Positions 1 to 8,350 of a DNA stretch of 64,000 nucleotides are shown piece by piece (within the stretch, counting starts at the first letter, position 1; each line of letters starts with the position of its first letter). The position numbers and the translations under genes are program-made. This DNA is from Shimia isoporae (GTDB lineage Bacteria > Pseudomonadota > Alphaproteobacteria > Rhodobacterales > Rhodobacteraceae): assembly GCF_004346865.1 (NCBI RefSeq), contig NZ_SMGR01000001.1:124001-188000 (forward strand). The letters are read 5' to 3'. The notes under the pieces are model-generated. The model did not search any database, was not told where the DNA came from, and worked only from the letters and a program-made list of their open reading frames with translations.

Positions 1-1344
1 GCATGCAATGTCGAAATCCAGTTCACCGGACTGAAAGCGGGCGATGTCCAGAACGCTGTCGACGTGGCGCATGAGAACGCGACCGGAAATATCCATGTTC
101 CTCAGATAGCGGGTCTGCTTTTCTGTAAGGTCTGTGTCGTTCATCAAGGCGAGGTTGCCCAACACGCCGTTCAGAGGCGTGCGGATTTCATGGCTCATCA
201 TGGTGAGGAATTCGGCTTTGGCCCGCTCACCCGCCAAAGCCTTGTCGCGTGTCTCCAGAAGCTCCTTTTCGGCGGCCACGCGTTTTGAAATGTCGTGCAT
301 GAAGGCCACAAAGAGTTCCTGTTCCCCGTCGTCAGCACGCTGGATCGACAATTCTATCGGAAAGACTTCGCCGTTTGCGCGTTTTGCGCGCATGGTAACA
401 CGACCCTTGCCTTCGATAGTGCCGGCCTCCCCGTCGCGGATGCGTCGGATGCTTTCAAGATGCAAGTCACGGCGGTCGTCCGGTGAAATCATTTCGACGA
501 TGGGCCGACCTCGAACCTCGTCGAAGGTGTAGCCAAGGATTTCCTCGGCTGCCTTGTTGAATTCCAGCACATTGCCGGCAACATCTGTCACGATTACCCC
601 GTCAAGGGATGTGGTCAGCACCGTTTGCATGCGATGGTTTGCTTGCGCGATGGCAATTTCCCGGGCACGGGATTTTCGGTAAATCGACAGAACATATCCC
701 GTCAGGGCCGCCAGCGTCACAAAGAGCAGCAGAGCAAGGCCGGCCAGTTGCAATAGCATCGTGGTGATGGCGGCGCGATCTTCGTCACCTGCGCGGGCAA
801 AGTAGGTGAGCGAGGAAATCGACAGGATGCGGGTGTTTTCCCGCAGTTCCGGACCGCGGCTGTACAGCACCGGCAGTGACGCAATCAACTGATCGTCGGA
901 CCCATCAATGATCGGGACGAGCTCTTGAACATAAGTCCAGGTCTTGTTCAGTGCTTCAGAGAATTCGGGGATCGTCTCGACACGTTTGTAATGTGGCGAA
1001 GTGCGCAAAGTGTTCAGGCGGCTGTAGAAAATATCAAACCGCAGGCGGAGCTGATTGAGATTGGGTGACCCGTTCAAAAGCGCATCTTTGACCGCGTTGT
1101 TGAAGTCGCCGGCTTCCACTTCGATTTGCGAAAGGGACCAGCCGACATTGTCGGATGCTTCCGGACGCACGCCGCTGAAGTTCGTGATGACACGATAGGA
1201 AAGCAGCGACGACAGAGCGATGAGGGTCGCAAGTGCGAGTACCAAGGCGGCAGCAATCACACGGCGAGCGTAAGGCTGCGTCGAAAACTGCAGGGGGGCT
1301 GTAAGCGAGGATGCTGCCGTGAATCGAGAGGCCGTAGATTTCAT
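1..1344 (-). CDS. Sensor histidine kinase, C-terminal part cut off by the window edge
   Basis: The 448 residues in view begin with a cytoplasmic leader and TM1 (about 29-50). A periplasmic sensor region of about 140 residues follows, then TM2 (about 192-222), a PAS domain (about 235-355) and the start of a HisKA domain. The H-box MSHEIRTPLNG carries the phosphoacceptor His at about residue 385. The ATP-binding domain and any receiver domain lie outside the window. The gene is 50 bp downstream of, and probably cotranscribed with, the molybdopterin-fold gene, and lies opposite a LuxR-type response regulator that may be its partner. The start was chosen as the first ATG before TM1; its ribosome site is weak. 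The ligand cannot be told from sequence. It could equally be a hybrid kinase. Confidence 0.9.
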   Translation of the reverse strand, partial: MKSTASRFTAASSLTAPLQFSTQPYARRVIAAALVLALATLIALSSLLSYRVITNFSGVRPEASDNVGWSLSQIEVEAGDFNNAVKDALLNGSPNLNQLRLRFDIFYSRLNTLRTSPHYKRVETIPEFSEALNKTWTYVQELVPIIDGSDDQLIASLPVLYSRGPELRENTRILSISSLTYFARAGDEDRAAITTMLLQLAGLALLLFVTLAALTGYVLSIYRKSRAREIAIAQANHRMQTVLTTSLDGVIVTDVAGNVLEFNKAAEEILGYTFDEVRGRPIVEMISPDDRRDLHLESIRRIRDGEAGTIEGKGRVTMRAKRANGEVFPIELSIQRADDGEQELFVAFMHDISKRVAAEKELLETRDKALAGERAKAEFLTMMSHEIRTPLNGVLGNLALMNDTDLTEKQTRYLRNMDISGRVLMRHVDSVLDIARFQSGELDFDIAC

Positions 1345-1394
1345 GGCCGTTTGGCCTGAGAGGGGGTCAACGGTCTCTGCTGCATGGGCGCAGA

Positions 1395-1916
1395 TTAGTC
1401 GACGATTTCAAGCCTGTCGAGTTGCCACACGCTGTGTGAATAGACGATCGATGTCTGGTAGTCAGGCGAGGAATCATAAGGATAGATGATCCAAAGCGGG
1501 CCTTTGTCGCGACGGTGCATCGGCGCTCCGTCCATTTCATAGGCAAGGATTGGCGCTTGTGGGGCCAAGTCGGCGACCGGAATTTCTACGGTGTAGTCGT
1601 TTATAGCCGAGGCCCGCAGCGTGCTGCCTGAACTCCCCAGTTTATCAAGCAGCAACGCCAGCGGTACACCCGTGAACACATGAACCCCTTCTGTCCATAT
1701 GGTCGTTGTCGACACGGTCTGCGCGGGCAGTGCCCGAAGCGACTCGATGTCGAACGTTGCCGTGCCGTCAGCGTTCTTGGCGCTGATTTTGCCTGACACG
1801 GTCAAAATGACGTCTCCGGTGGTCTCACCTTTGACGCCTCCGGCCGCTAAGACCGTCGTGAGTGGTAGCAGCAGGCAAAAAATGAAGGATAGAGCGTTGC
1901 GAAGTGTCAATGTCAT
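1395..1916 (-). CDS. Secreted molybdopterin-binding-fold protein (oxidoreductase-like)
   Basis: A 173-residue protein with an N-terminal signal peptide (hydrophobic run ending LTTVLAAG). The rest resembles the molybdopterin-binding fold of the SUOX/YedY superfamily, with the segments TIWTEGVHVFTGVPLALLL and YEMDGAPMHRRDKGPLWIIYP. It is about half the length of a catalytic YedY, and I see no conserved molybdenum-ligating Cys in the mature part, so it is more likely a binding or sensing protein than an enzyme. It is first in an operon with the histidine kinase, which suggests a periplasmic sensing partner (inference). The start was placed at the ATG before the signal peptide; an in-frame extension to 2069 lacks signal-peptide logic. 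Confidence 0.75.
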   Translation of the reverse strand: MTLTLRNALSFIFCLLLPLTTVLAAGGVKGETTGDVILTVSGKISAKNADGTATFDIESLRALPAQTVSTTTIWTEGVHVFTGVPLALLLDKLGSSGSTLRASAINDYTVEIPVADLAPQAPILAYEMDGAPMHRRDKGPLWIIYPYDSSPDYQTSIVYSHSVWQLDRLEIVD

Positions 1917-1990
1917 ATCCCGTGTCCCGAATGCTGCGTTCTTTATCGCAGATGACATAAAACAACTGCAGCGGGCATAGGTATAGTTCC

Positions 1991-2013
1991 CTATCCGAAA
2001 GGATAGGTTTTTT
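1991..2013 (+). terminator. Orphan hairpin with GAAA loop and T-run
   Basis: CTATCC-GAAA-GGATAG followed by GTTTTTT lies in the 293-bp divergent region between the molybdopterin-fold gene and the response regulator. It has the form of an intrinsic terminator on the + strand, yet no + strand gene precedes it. It may end an antisense or small RNA, or be a structured operator. Confidence 0.4.
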
Positions 2014-2209
2014 AATTTGACGTTGGGTAAGCTTTCGCGAATGCGCCACATTCGTCCTAAGGGCGCCATTCAATCGGCAAAGTTAAGCCGAACAGTGGTT
2101 TAGCTGTCTTAAACAGCAGATTGTGCCCGGTGTCAGGTTAGGGAATCCTTGCCTTGACCGGTTCGCGTGACCTCGGCAGTTGCGCGGTCTATGCAAAAGG
2201 AACCTGTCT

Positions 2210-2821
2210 GTGCTGATCCTTATCGCGGATGATCATGACCTTCTAAGGGATACGCTTGTTGCCTTTGTCCAAGGCGCGGGCGGAATTGAGGTGCGCACCG
2301 CGCATGACCTTGAAAGTGCCATCACGCGCGTCAGGGCGCAGGGACCGTTCGATCTTGTTCTTTTGGACTACAATATGCCCGGCATGAACCGGCTTGAGGG
2401 TATGAAGCGAGTAATGGCCGAGCCTAATGCGCCATGTGTGGCGTTGATTTCCGGAGAAGCACCGAGAGCTGTGGTTCAGGAAGCGATCGAGGCCGGGGCT
2501 TCGGGTTTCGTTCCGAAAACCATGCCGGCTAAATCGCTGGTGAACGCGATCCGCTTTATGGCAGCGGGCGAGAAGTTCGTTCCGTTGGACTTGCTGACTG
2601 GAGCCGAACATTCCACCCACCCGATCGCAAAGAAGCTCACACGACGCGAATTGCAGGTGCTTGAAGGGTTGGCGGATGGAAAGTCCAACAAGGAGATCGC
2701 GCGCGATCTCGATCTGTCGGAGCCGACGATCAAGCTGCATGTGAAGAACCTGTACCGCAAAATTGGCGCGGCAAACCGGACGCAAGCCGCGCTTCTGGCC
2801 CGCGAAGCCAAGCTCTTCTGA
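2210..2821 (+). CDS. LuxR/NarL-family two-component response regulator
   Basis: A 203-residue cytoplasmic regulator. The N-terminal receiver domain (1-115) has the acidic pair in IADDHD (D7/D8) and the phosphoacceptor D53 in LVLLDYNMPGM. The C-terminal LuxR helix-turn-helix (about 140-203) starts LTRRELQVLEGLADGKSNKE. The GTG at 2210 was chosen because an AAAAGGA ribosome site lies nine bases upstream and the receiver strand begins at once; a TTG at 2180 is in frame but has no ribosome site. It is divergent from the histidine kinase operon, so it is probably the cognate regulator (inference). The regulon is unknown. Confidence 0.9.
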   Translation: MLILIADDHDLLRDTLVAFVQGAGGIEVRTAHDLESAITRVRAQGPFDLVLLDYNMPGMNRLEGMKRVMAEPNAPCVALISGEAPRAVVQEAIEAGASGFVPKTMPAKSLVNAIRFMAAGEKFVPLDLLTGAEHSTHPIAKKLTRRELQVLEGLADGKSNKEIARDLDLSEPTIKLHVKNLYRKIGAANRTQAALLAREAKLF

Positions 2822-2974
2822 TCAGCGTTTCGCTGACAAGCCTTTCCCATTATTCCCCGCACGTTGCGTTTTGGAATGCGCCAACTTGTTGCTAGGGTTG
2901 CCATACTGACTTTCACTGTCGGCGAGTCGCATTCGACCTGCGAAGCGGCTTCTGACCATATTTCAGGAGTCTTT

Positions 2975-3769
2975 ATGCGTCTCGATTTTGGAAAATGGAT
3001 TGCGGTCTTTTGCGGGCTGGCGATCGCGGGCGCAGCGGCCGCCCAAGAGGAGCCGAAAGACCCGGCAACGATGCGGCTGGATCCGCGCGCTGTCGAGGTT
3101 GTCGAAGCGGCTGCCTCGACACTGGCGTCTCAGGAAACAATCGGTGTGAATTGGTTCGTGTCTTTTGATCAGGTGATCGACGGGCGGGAGAAGTTGACGA
3201 TACTGCGCAGTGGCCGCGCGGTCGTCGCTCGGCCGGACAAATATTATGCCTATGCCGAGCAGGAAGAGGGACTACGTGAGTTCTTTTATGACGGGCTCGG
3301 ATTGACGGTTTTTCTTCCGGACGAAAATGCCTACGCCCACAAGCCCTATCTTGGATCGTTCGAGGATCTGGCAGATGTGATCCTGCAGGAGCACGGAGAG
3401 AGCCTGCCGATATGGCAGGTCCTTGTGTCCGACTTCGCCGACGAGTTTCTCGGTGATGTGACGGATGCGGCATATCTTGGAGTGAAGCGTATTGCGGGCA
3501 ACGAAGTTCATCATGTGGCGCTGTCCAGCTACGAGGGTGATCTGCAAATGTGGATCAGCACGGATCCCGTAAATCCGGTGCCGATGTTACTTGTCGGCAC
3601 GAACCCTTATGCGCAGGGATGGCCTCAGTTCCGAGCCTATTTCAACGACTGGGATTTCGCTCCGGACATCGGCGACGATACGTTCACTTTCTATGCAGAC
3701 GATGAGGTCAACCGGCTGGTCTGGCCAAAGCAGCAAGACCGCGGTGACGCAATCGGGGGAGGCAATTGA
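2975..3769 (+). CDS. DUF2092 family periplasmic protein
   Basis: A 264-residue exported protein: signal peptide MRLDFGKWIAVFCGLAIAGA ending near AAAAQ, then a fold resembling DUF2092, which is related to the LolA/LppX lipoprotein-carrier-like beta half-barrel. The AGGAGT ribosome site sits just upstream of the ATG at 2975. The stop codon is one base from the next start (3771), so it is cotranscribed with the Pro/Arg-rich peptidoglycan-binding protein. The molecular role of DUF2092 is unknown to me; binding of a lipid-like ligand is only inferred from the fold family. Confidence 0.8.
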   Translation: MRLDFGKWIAVFCGLAIAGAAAAQEEPKDPATMRLDPRAVEVVEAAASTLASQETIGVNWFVSFDQVIDGREKLTILRSGRAVVARPDKYYAYAEQEEGLREFFYDGLGLTVFLPDENAYAHKPYLGSFEDLADVILQEHGESLPIWQVLVSDFADEFLGDVTDAAYLGVKRIAGNEVHHVALSSYEGDLQMWISTDPVNPVPMLLVGTNPYAQGWPQFRAYFNDWDFAPDIGDDTFTFYADDEVNRLVWPKQQDRGDAIGGGN

Positions 3770-3770
3770 G

Positions 3771-5108
3771 ATGAAACGCTTTCTTGTTTTCTTTCTGAGT
3801 TTCGCAATGGCCCTGACGCAAACACCAGTGCCATTCCTAAGTGGTGGTTTTGGTCCGGACAGGGTTGAGGCGCAGGTGCGTGGCGGGCCGGGGGCCCGAG
3901 GCGGATTTACGCGTCAACCAACGGCGAGACCGGGAGGGTCTCGCACACGTCCTGCGATTTCCGCACCAAAGGCACGGCCGGCACCGAGTGTGCGCCCGTC
4001 GCGTCCATCGGCGCAACCTGCGACGCGCCCCAGCCGTCCTGCAACGCGGCCGAGCCAGCCAGTCACCCGACCAAGTCAACCGGTTACGCGACCGAGCCAA
4101 CCGGCAACGCGGCCAAGCAGACCCGTGGCGCGGCCGGAACAGCCTATTGCCCGCCCGCCGGGCGCGCGTCCACCGTCGTCGACACGTCCGTCGCTTCCGG
4201 GCGCGGGGAACCGCCCACCGGGAGCCCGGCCACCAGGCGAGCGCCCGCCCGGTGCGCGTCCGCCGGGAAACAGACCGCCAATTGCGGATCGCCCGCCCGG
4301 GACCGGAACACGACCGCCGGGCGCCCGCCCCCCGGGGGGGCAGAGACCGCCAGTCGTGCGTCCGCCAATCGCGGGGCCTGGCCCCGGAACCGGACCGGGA
4401 AAGCCACCGGGCTGGCGTCCTCCTGGACATCGTCCGCCGAGTTGGCGCCCCCCATACCATCGGCCGCCCTATTACCGTCCGCCGCATTGGCATTGGGGAC
4501 CATACTATTGGGGCCCGAGCTGGGGGTGGTTCTTCACCGCGGTCGTAGCCGGTTCCACGCTGGTCTATGTGACCTCGCTGCCTGAGGACAATGAGTGTCA
4601 GAAGATCAAGGATGGCACAGAGACGCTCTATCAATGTGATGGCGTGCTGTATCGGTCGACGTACCATGACGATACGCAGGTCTATGAAATCGTATCGCAA
4701 GCCGAGGAGGAGGTTGAACAGGCCCAAAGCATGTTGGGCTTGTCATTGACCTCGCCGATGGCAAGTGGTCCGGCGGTGCGGGAGCTTCAGACCCTGCTTG
4801 TTGGCTACGGTTACGATGTCGGGTCGGTCGACGGAGTTTTTGGTACCGCCACAGAAACCGCAGTGCTTTGGCTTCAATATGACTACGAGCTGGAACAAAC
4901 CGGTGAGATCGATGATCCAACGGCGCGGCTTTTGGGCATTCTGCCGCCGGAAGAAGGGGCAGAAGTTGAGGCCTCTGTTGAGGAAGGCGCGGAGGCCGAC
5001 GCTGCGGGTGACGAAACGCCTGAAGCAACGGCCGAAGACCCTGCAGAAGGTGATGCCGCCACCGAGGACAGCCCGTCGTCCGAAGAAGGCACCGCATCAG
5101 GGGATTAA
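3771..5108 (+). CDS. Pro/Arg-rich exported protein with peptidoglycan-binding domain
   Basis: A 445-residue protein with an N-terminal signal segment. A 230-residue low-complexity region follows, built of TRPSQP/ARPS-type and then RPPGARPPG-type repeats. Next comes a short aromatic-rich hydrophobic stretch (HWHWGPYYWGPSWGWFF and about 20 residues), a PG_binding_1 domain (about 325-385; LQTLLVGYGYDVGSVDGVFG) and an acidic Ala/Glu tail. The basic Pro/Arg region could span the periplasm or wall while the PG_binding_1 domain docks to peptidoglycan (inference). Strong GGGGGAGG ribosome site; cotranscribed with the DUF2092 gene. The repeats are GC-rich and give long shadow frames on both strands. 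Confidence 0.85.
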   Translation: MKRFLVFFLSFAMALTQTPVPFLSGGFGPDRVEAQVRGGPGARGGFTRQPTARPGGSRTRPAISAPKARPAPSVRPSRPSAQPATRPSRPATRPSQPVTRPSQPVTRPSQPATRPSRPVARPEQPIARPPGARPPSSTRPSLPGAGNRPPGARPPGERPPGARPPGNRPPIADRPPGTGTRPPGARPPGGQRPPVVRPPIAGPGPGTGPGKPPGWRPPGHRPPSWRPPYHRPPYYRPPHWHWGPYYWGPSWGWFFTAVVAGSTLVYVTSLPEDNECQKIKDGTETLYQCDGVLYRSTYHDDTQVYEIVSQAEEEVEQAQSMLGLSLTSPMASGPAVRELQTLLVGYGYDVGSVDGVFGTATETAVLWLQYDYELEQTGEIDDPTARLLGILPPEEGAEVEASVEEGAEADAAGDETPEATAEDPAEGDAATEDSPSSEEGTASGD

Positions 5109-5123
5109 TCCGGATTGTGAATG

Positions 5124-5161
5124 GCAAACGGGCGGACATGCGATCTTGTCCGCCCGTTTGC
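5124..5161. terminator. Intrinsic terminator, 15-bp perfect stem
   Basis: GCAAACGGGCGGACA pairs perfectly with TGTCCGCCCGTTTGC around an 8-base loop, 16 bases after the stop codon of the Pro/Arg-rich gene. Only a short T-containing tail follows. Confidence 0.8.
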
Positions 5162-5257
5162 ATTTGAAGTGAACTGTGGCGCGCTTGCACTAGTGTCGCG
5201 CCAGTGGCGTGGATAAGGTGCCCGAGCTTGGTGGGGGAAGACCAAGGACGGGATTCT

Positions 5258-6214
5258 ATGGGCCGATTTGCCTCCGCCATTCTGGGCGCGCTTGTTGTGT
5301 GCGTCTCGATTGCGATTTTCACCTCGAGTGCTTTCGCGAAGGACCGCGACGCCAAACCTGCGGGCGCACGAGAAGCGTTGGGATTTGGCAACCTGCTGGT
5401 CAACGATGCGATTGGAGACGGGTACGACCGCTGGCGGAGCGGGTCGTACACAACCTCGCGCATTTGGGGGCGCGGCTGGAATGGCGACCTTCCGGAAACC
5501 TTTGGCGATGTGATCGAGTTCCGGTTTGGCGGTGAGGTGATGTCCGGCGAGAGCCTCACGCGGCCGGCGCCGTCTGATCGTCCTTGGGCTGGCACATTCT
5601 TCTGGGGACTGCACACGCATTTCAAACGCGGAAAGACTGAGTTTGTCTTTGGTGGAGACCTGATGGCCGTCGGGCCGATGACACATCTGGACGATTTGCA
5701 GACCGCTTTGCATGACCTGATCGGGATTGCTGGGCCGTCTGACGCGGTACGCGCCGATCAGATCCAGAACCAGTGGATTCCCCGCGTGGTGGGGGAAGTC
5801 GGGCGCGACCTGCAACTTGGCGCGACAGGTACTTTGCGTCCTTTCGTCGAGGTGCGCGCCGGTGACGAAACCATGGCGCGGGCCGGGTTCGATGTGACAT
5901 TCGGCAAGTTCGGGCAAGGGGAGCTATTGGTGCGTGACTGGGTCACCGGGCATCGCTATCGCGCAATCCGCAACCATCAGCGAGGCCTGTCCTTTGTGGC
6001 TGGCGCGGACATCGCAAAAGTCTTTGACAGTGTTTATCTGCCGGGCAGCCGCGGCTATGAGTTGACGGATGCGCGGGGCCGCATTCGCGCTGGCTTGCAC
6101 GTGCGCGGAAAGGCATATCACGTGTTCTACGGGGTGAGCTGGCTGAGCAAGGAATTCAAGGCGCAGACCGAAGAGCAAGTGGTCGGAGCGATCAAGCTCG
6201 ACTTCAACTTCTGA
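5258..6214 (+). CDS. LpxR-like lipid A deacylase family outer-membrane protein (DUF2219)
   Basis: A 318-residue protein: signal peptide ending SSAFA, then alternating beta-strands and a terminal aromatic residue (KLDFNF), as in outer-membrane beta-barrels. The early motif LLVNDAIGDGYDRWRSGS matches the ND...D-R-W region of the DUF2219/LpxR family, which removes the 3'-acyloxyacyl group of lipid A in Salmonella. ATG 5258 was chosen because AAGGACGGGA lies upstream and the signal peptide follows; a GTG at 5204 would spoil the signal. A lipid A hydroxylase (LpxO-like) lies 4 kb away. Catalytic residues were not verified by alignment, so the enzymatic claim is by family only. Confidence 0.72.
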   Translation: MGRFASAILGALVVCVSIAIFTSSAFAKDRDAKPAGAREALGFGNLLVNDAIGDGYDRWRSGSYTTSRIWGRGWNGDLPETFGDVIEFRFGGEVMSGESLTRPAPSDRPWAGTFFWGLHTHFKRGKTEFVFGGDLMAVGPMTHLDDLQTALHDLIGIAGPSDAVRADQIQNQWIPRVVGEVGRDLQLGATGTLRPFVEVRAGDETMARAGFDVTFGKFGQGELLVRDWVTGHRYRAIRNHQRGLSFVAGADIAKVFDSVYLPGSRGYELTDARGRIRAGLHVRGKAYHVFYGVSWLSKEFKAQTEEQVVGAIKLDFNF

Positions 6215-6304
6215 GGTTAAGAGGCCGCACTCATTCACTTTTTCAAATTTTTTCCTAGGCAGCCCGAATCGGCTTTGTTAACTTGCCGTTAATAAAAAAA
6301 CTAA

Positions 6305-7393
6305 ATGGCAGGTTATCGGGCAATGAAAACGGGCTTTCGTGGCACGTTTGTCATCTCCTGGTCGCAAACAGAAGTAGATGGTCTTAGGGCCGCACCGATT
6401 CAAACGTTGCAAACAGGCGTGGTGTGGTCGTGGACTGGAGACGCTGTCCAAGTGGACGGCTCCGGCACGCTTTTGCGACTCGACCAAGGGGAAGAAGCGG
6501 CAAACGTACGCAAGCGGGCGGCGCGCATGGTGCGCCGTCTGGTAGGAGCAGCAGTTACCGGGGATGGGACGACTGTTGATCTTGGAAATCTGGACGTAGA
6601 AGAACCGCTCATGGAAGGTGGCTTTGTCGTAACGGACGGAGCGCAGAGTTATACCGCCACCGTGATCGAAGTTCCGGGCAGCGCGCCGCTGCTGATGTTC
6701 CTCGACGAGTTACCGCCCAAGGGGCGGGAGCTTTGGGTTGTGCATCATTCAATGGAAGCGCTTGAAGCGCGGGCGCCGGGAGGCCGTCGTGCCGGTGTGA
6801 TCTGTTTCACCCCGGGTACGATGATCGCAACTCCAGAAGGACCGCGACGTATCGAAGACCTGCGGGAAGGCGATCGGGTTCAGACGCGGGACAACGGCGC
6901 ACAGGAGGTTCAGTGGATTGGCAGCAAACGGATGACCGGTGCACGGCTGTTCGCAATGCCCAAGCTGAGGCCTATTCGCATCCGCGCCGGTGCATTGGGG
7001 ATTGATCGGCCGGATCAGGAATTGTTGGTGTCGCCGGACCATCGGATGTTGGTGCGTGGGGCCGCTGCGCGAGCCCTTTTCAATACCAACGAAGTTCTTG
7101 TGGCCGCGCGGGATCTGGTGAACGGGTCCAACATTGTGGTGGATCACGCCCTGCGAGAAGTGACCTATGTGCACCTGTTGTTGCCGGGGCATGAGATTCT
7201 CTGGGCCAACGGCGTCGAAAGCGAGAGCTTCCATCCGGCCAATGCGTCCCTTGCTTCGTTGGCTGACGAAGACCGGGCGAGGCTTTTCGAGAAGTTGCCG
7301 GAGCTGGAATACAACCCGCACGATTTCGGGCCGTTTGCACGGCGCAATCTGAGCGCCAGCGAAGCGGCAATCCTGCGGCACGACGCAGCATAA
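6305..7393 (+). CDS. Hint-domain protein
   Basis: A 362-residue protein with a C-terminal Hint (Hedgehog/intein) domain starting at ICFTPGTMIATPEGPRRIED (Cys about 167) and holding a block-B-like segment with SPDHRMLV. The N-terminal 160 residues look like small beta domains. No C-terminal HN plus nucleophile is seen and no flanking extein, so it is not an intein; many Roseobacter-clade genomes have such stand-alone Hint proteins. Autoproteolytic cleavage at Cys167 is possible (inference). The start could instead be the ATG at 6323 (MKTGFRGTFVISW), which fits the expected N-terminus of relatives; neither has a strong ribosome site. A terminator follows. Confidence 0.8.
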   Translation: MAGYRAMKTGFRGTFVISWSQTEVDGLRAAPIQTLQTGVVWSWTGDAVQVDGSGTLLRLDQGEEAANVRKRAARMVRRLVGAAVTGDGTTVDLGNLDVEEPLMEGGFVVTDGAQSYTATVIEVPGSAPLLMFLDELPPKGRELWVVHHSMEALEARAPGGRRAGVICFTPGTMIATPEGPRRIEDLREGDRVQTRDNGAQEVQWIGSKRMTGARLFAMPKLRPIRIRAGALGIDRPDQELLVSPDHRMLVRGAAARALFNTNEVLVAARDLVNGSNIVVDHALREVTYVHLLLPGHEILWANGVESESFHPANASLASLADEDRARLFEKLPELEYNPHDFGPFARRNLSASEAAILRHDAA

Positions 7394-7397
7394 TACA

Positions 7398-7424
7398 AAA
7401 CGGCGCCCGCAAAGGGCGCCGTTT
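7398..7424. terminator. Bidirectional intrinsic terminator
   Basis: AAACGGCGCCC / GGGCGCCGTTT with a 5-base loop (GCAAA) lies between the convergent Hint gene and haloalkane dehalogenase gene and carries A/T runs on both sides. Confidence 0.85.
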
Positions 7425-7429
7425 CTCAC

Positions 7430-8332
7430 TTAGGCAGATTTTGCAGGAACCAGTTCCTGTAACCAGTTGGCAAGTTCCCGGCCTATCAGGTGGGGATTGT
7501 CTTCCTGAATGAAATGAATGCCTGCGCCAACGTCGACCACACGCAGATTTCGGATTGTGTCGCGGCACCATTGAACGCCGTCGGCGCGGATCGTGCCACC
7601 TGGCGAGCCGAAAAACAGAAGCATCGGCACGTCGGTTTCCCCGAGCCATGCGGAATAGGCTGCAACAATGTCATGCACATCCGACGGTGAGCCGTCGATG
7701 GGAATTTCCGTCGGCCAGACCCGAACGGGCTTGCGGGATTTCGCAGTAGGATACGGCGCGCGGTAGTGCACCATTTCTTCGGCGCTGAGGTCACGCACAA
7801 TCGCGCTCGGCAGGATTTTGTTCACGAAAACATTGGCACCGGAGATCATCAGCCAGCCAAGACCAGTTGTCCGCATCATCTTGAAACCGGTACGGAAGTC
7901 CGGCGGAAAGCCGGACCAAGTCATTGGTCGGATGACGCCTTCCATGAAGGCAATTCCCCGGATGTTGTCAGGGTGCCGATGGGCATAGTGGAAGCCAAGC
8001 GCGCTGCCCCAGTCGTGGATAACAAGCGTGATGTTCTTAAGGCCCAAAGCCTCGATGAACCCGTCTAGATATGGCACGTGATCAGCAAAACGGTAGCCGA
8101 GATCGGGTTTGTCGGATTTGCCCATTCCGATCAGGTCGAGCGCGATGGCGCGACCGTGGGGCACCGTGTGCGGGATAATGTTTCGCCAGAGATAAGAGGA
8201 TGTCGGGTTGCCGTGTATGAAAAGCACGGGGTCGCCTTCGCCTTCATCGACGTAGTGGATGCGGCTGCCATTCACATCGACAAACCTGGATTCGAAGGGA
8301 AATTCGGCAGAGATCGCTTGTGGGGATTTCAT
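7430..8332 (-). CDS. dhaA: Haloalkane dehalogenase (alpha/beta hydrolase)
   Basis: A 300-residue cytoplasmic hydrolase that cleaves carbon-halogen bonds of haloalkanes to alcohol and halide. Visible are HGNPTSSYLW (halide-binding Asn42), the nucleophile Asp107 followed by Trp108 in IHDWGSALG, the catalytic acid Glu131 in AFMEGVIRP, and His273 in GAGIHFIQEDNP. This is the full DhaA/LinB (HLD-II) set. Length is typical. It lies 18 bp downstream of a small membrane protein gene in an operon divergent from a TetR regulator, so a substrate-induced unit is likely (inference). Ribosome site AGAGGA precedes the ATG. Substrate range cannot be predicted. Confidence 0.88.
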   Translation of the reverse strand: MKSPQAISAEFPFESRFVDVNGSRIHYVDEGEGDPVLFIHGNPTSSYLWRNIIPHTVPHGRAIALDLIGMGKSDKPDLGYRFADHVPYLDGFIEALGLKNITLVIHDWGSALGFHYAHRHPDNIRGIAFMEGVIRPMTWSGFPPDFRTGFKMMRTTGLGWLMISGANVFVNKILPSAIVRDLSAEEMVHYRAPYPTAKSRKPVRVWPTEIPIDGSPSDVHDIVAAYSAWLGETDVPMLLFFGSPGGTIRADGVQWCRDTIRNLRVVDVGAGIHFIQEDNPHLIGRELANWLQELVPAKSA

Positions 8333-8350
8333 GGCGTCAGTCCTCTGGTC

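Noticed and set aside
3837..4727. Arg-rich antisense open frames in the Pro/Arg-rich gene
   Set aside because: Produced by the GC-rich repeats; no start signal or domain.
6305..7393. Intein inside a host gene
   Set aside because: The Hint core is at the C-terminus with no C-extein or HN junction.
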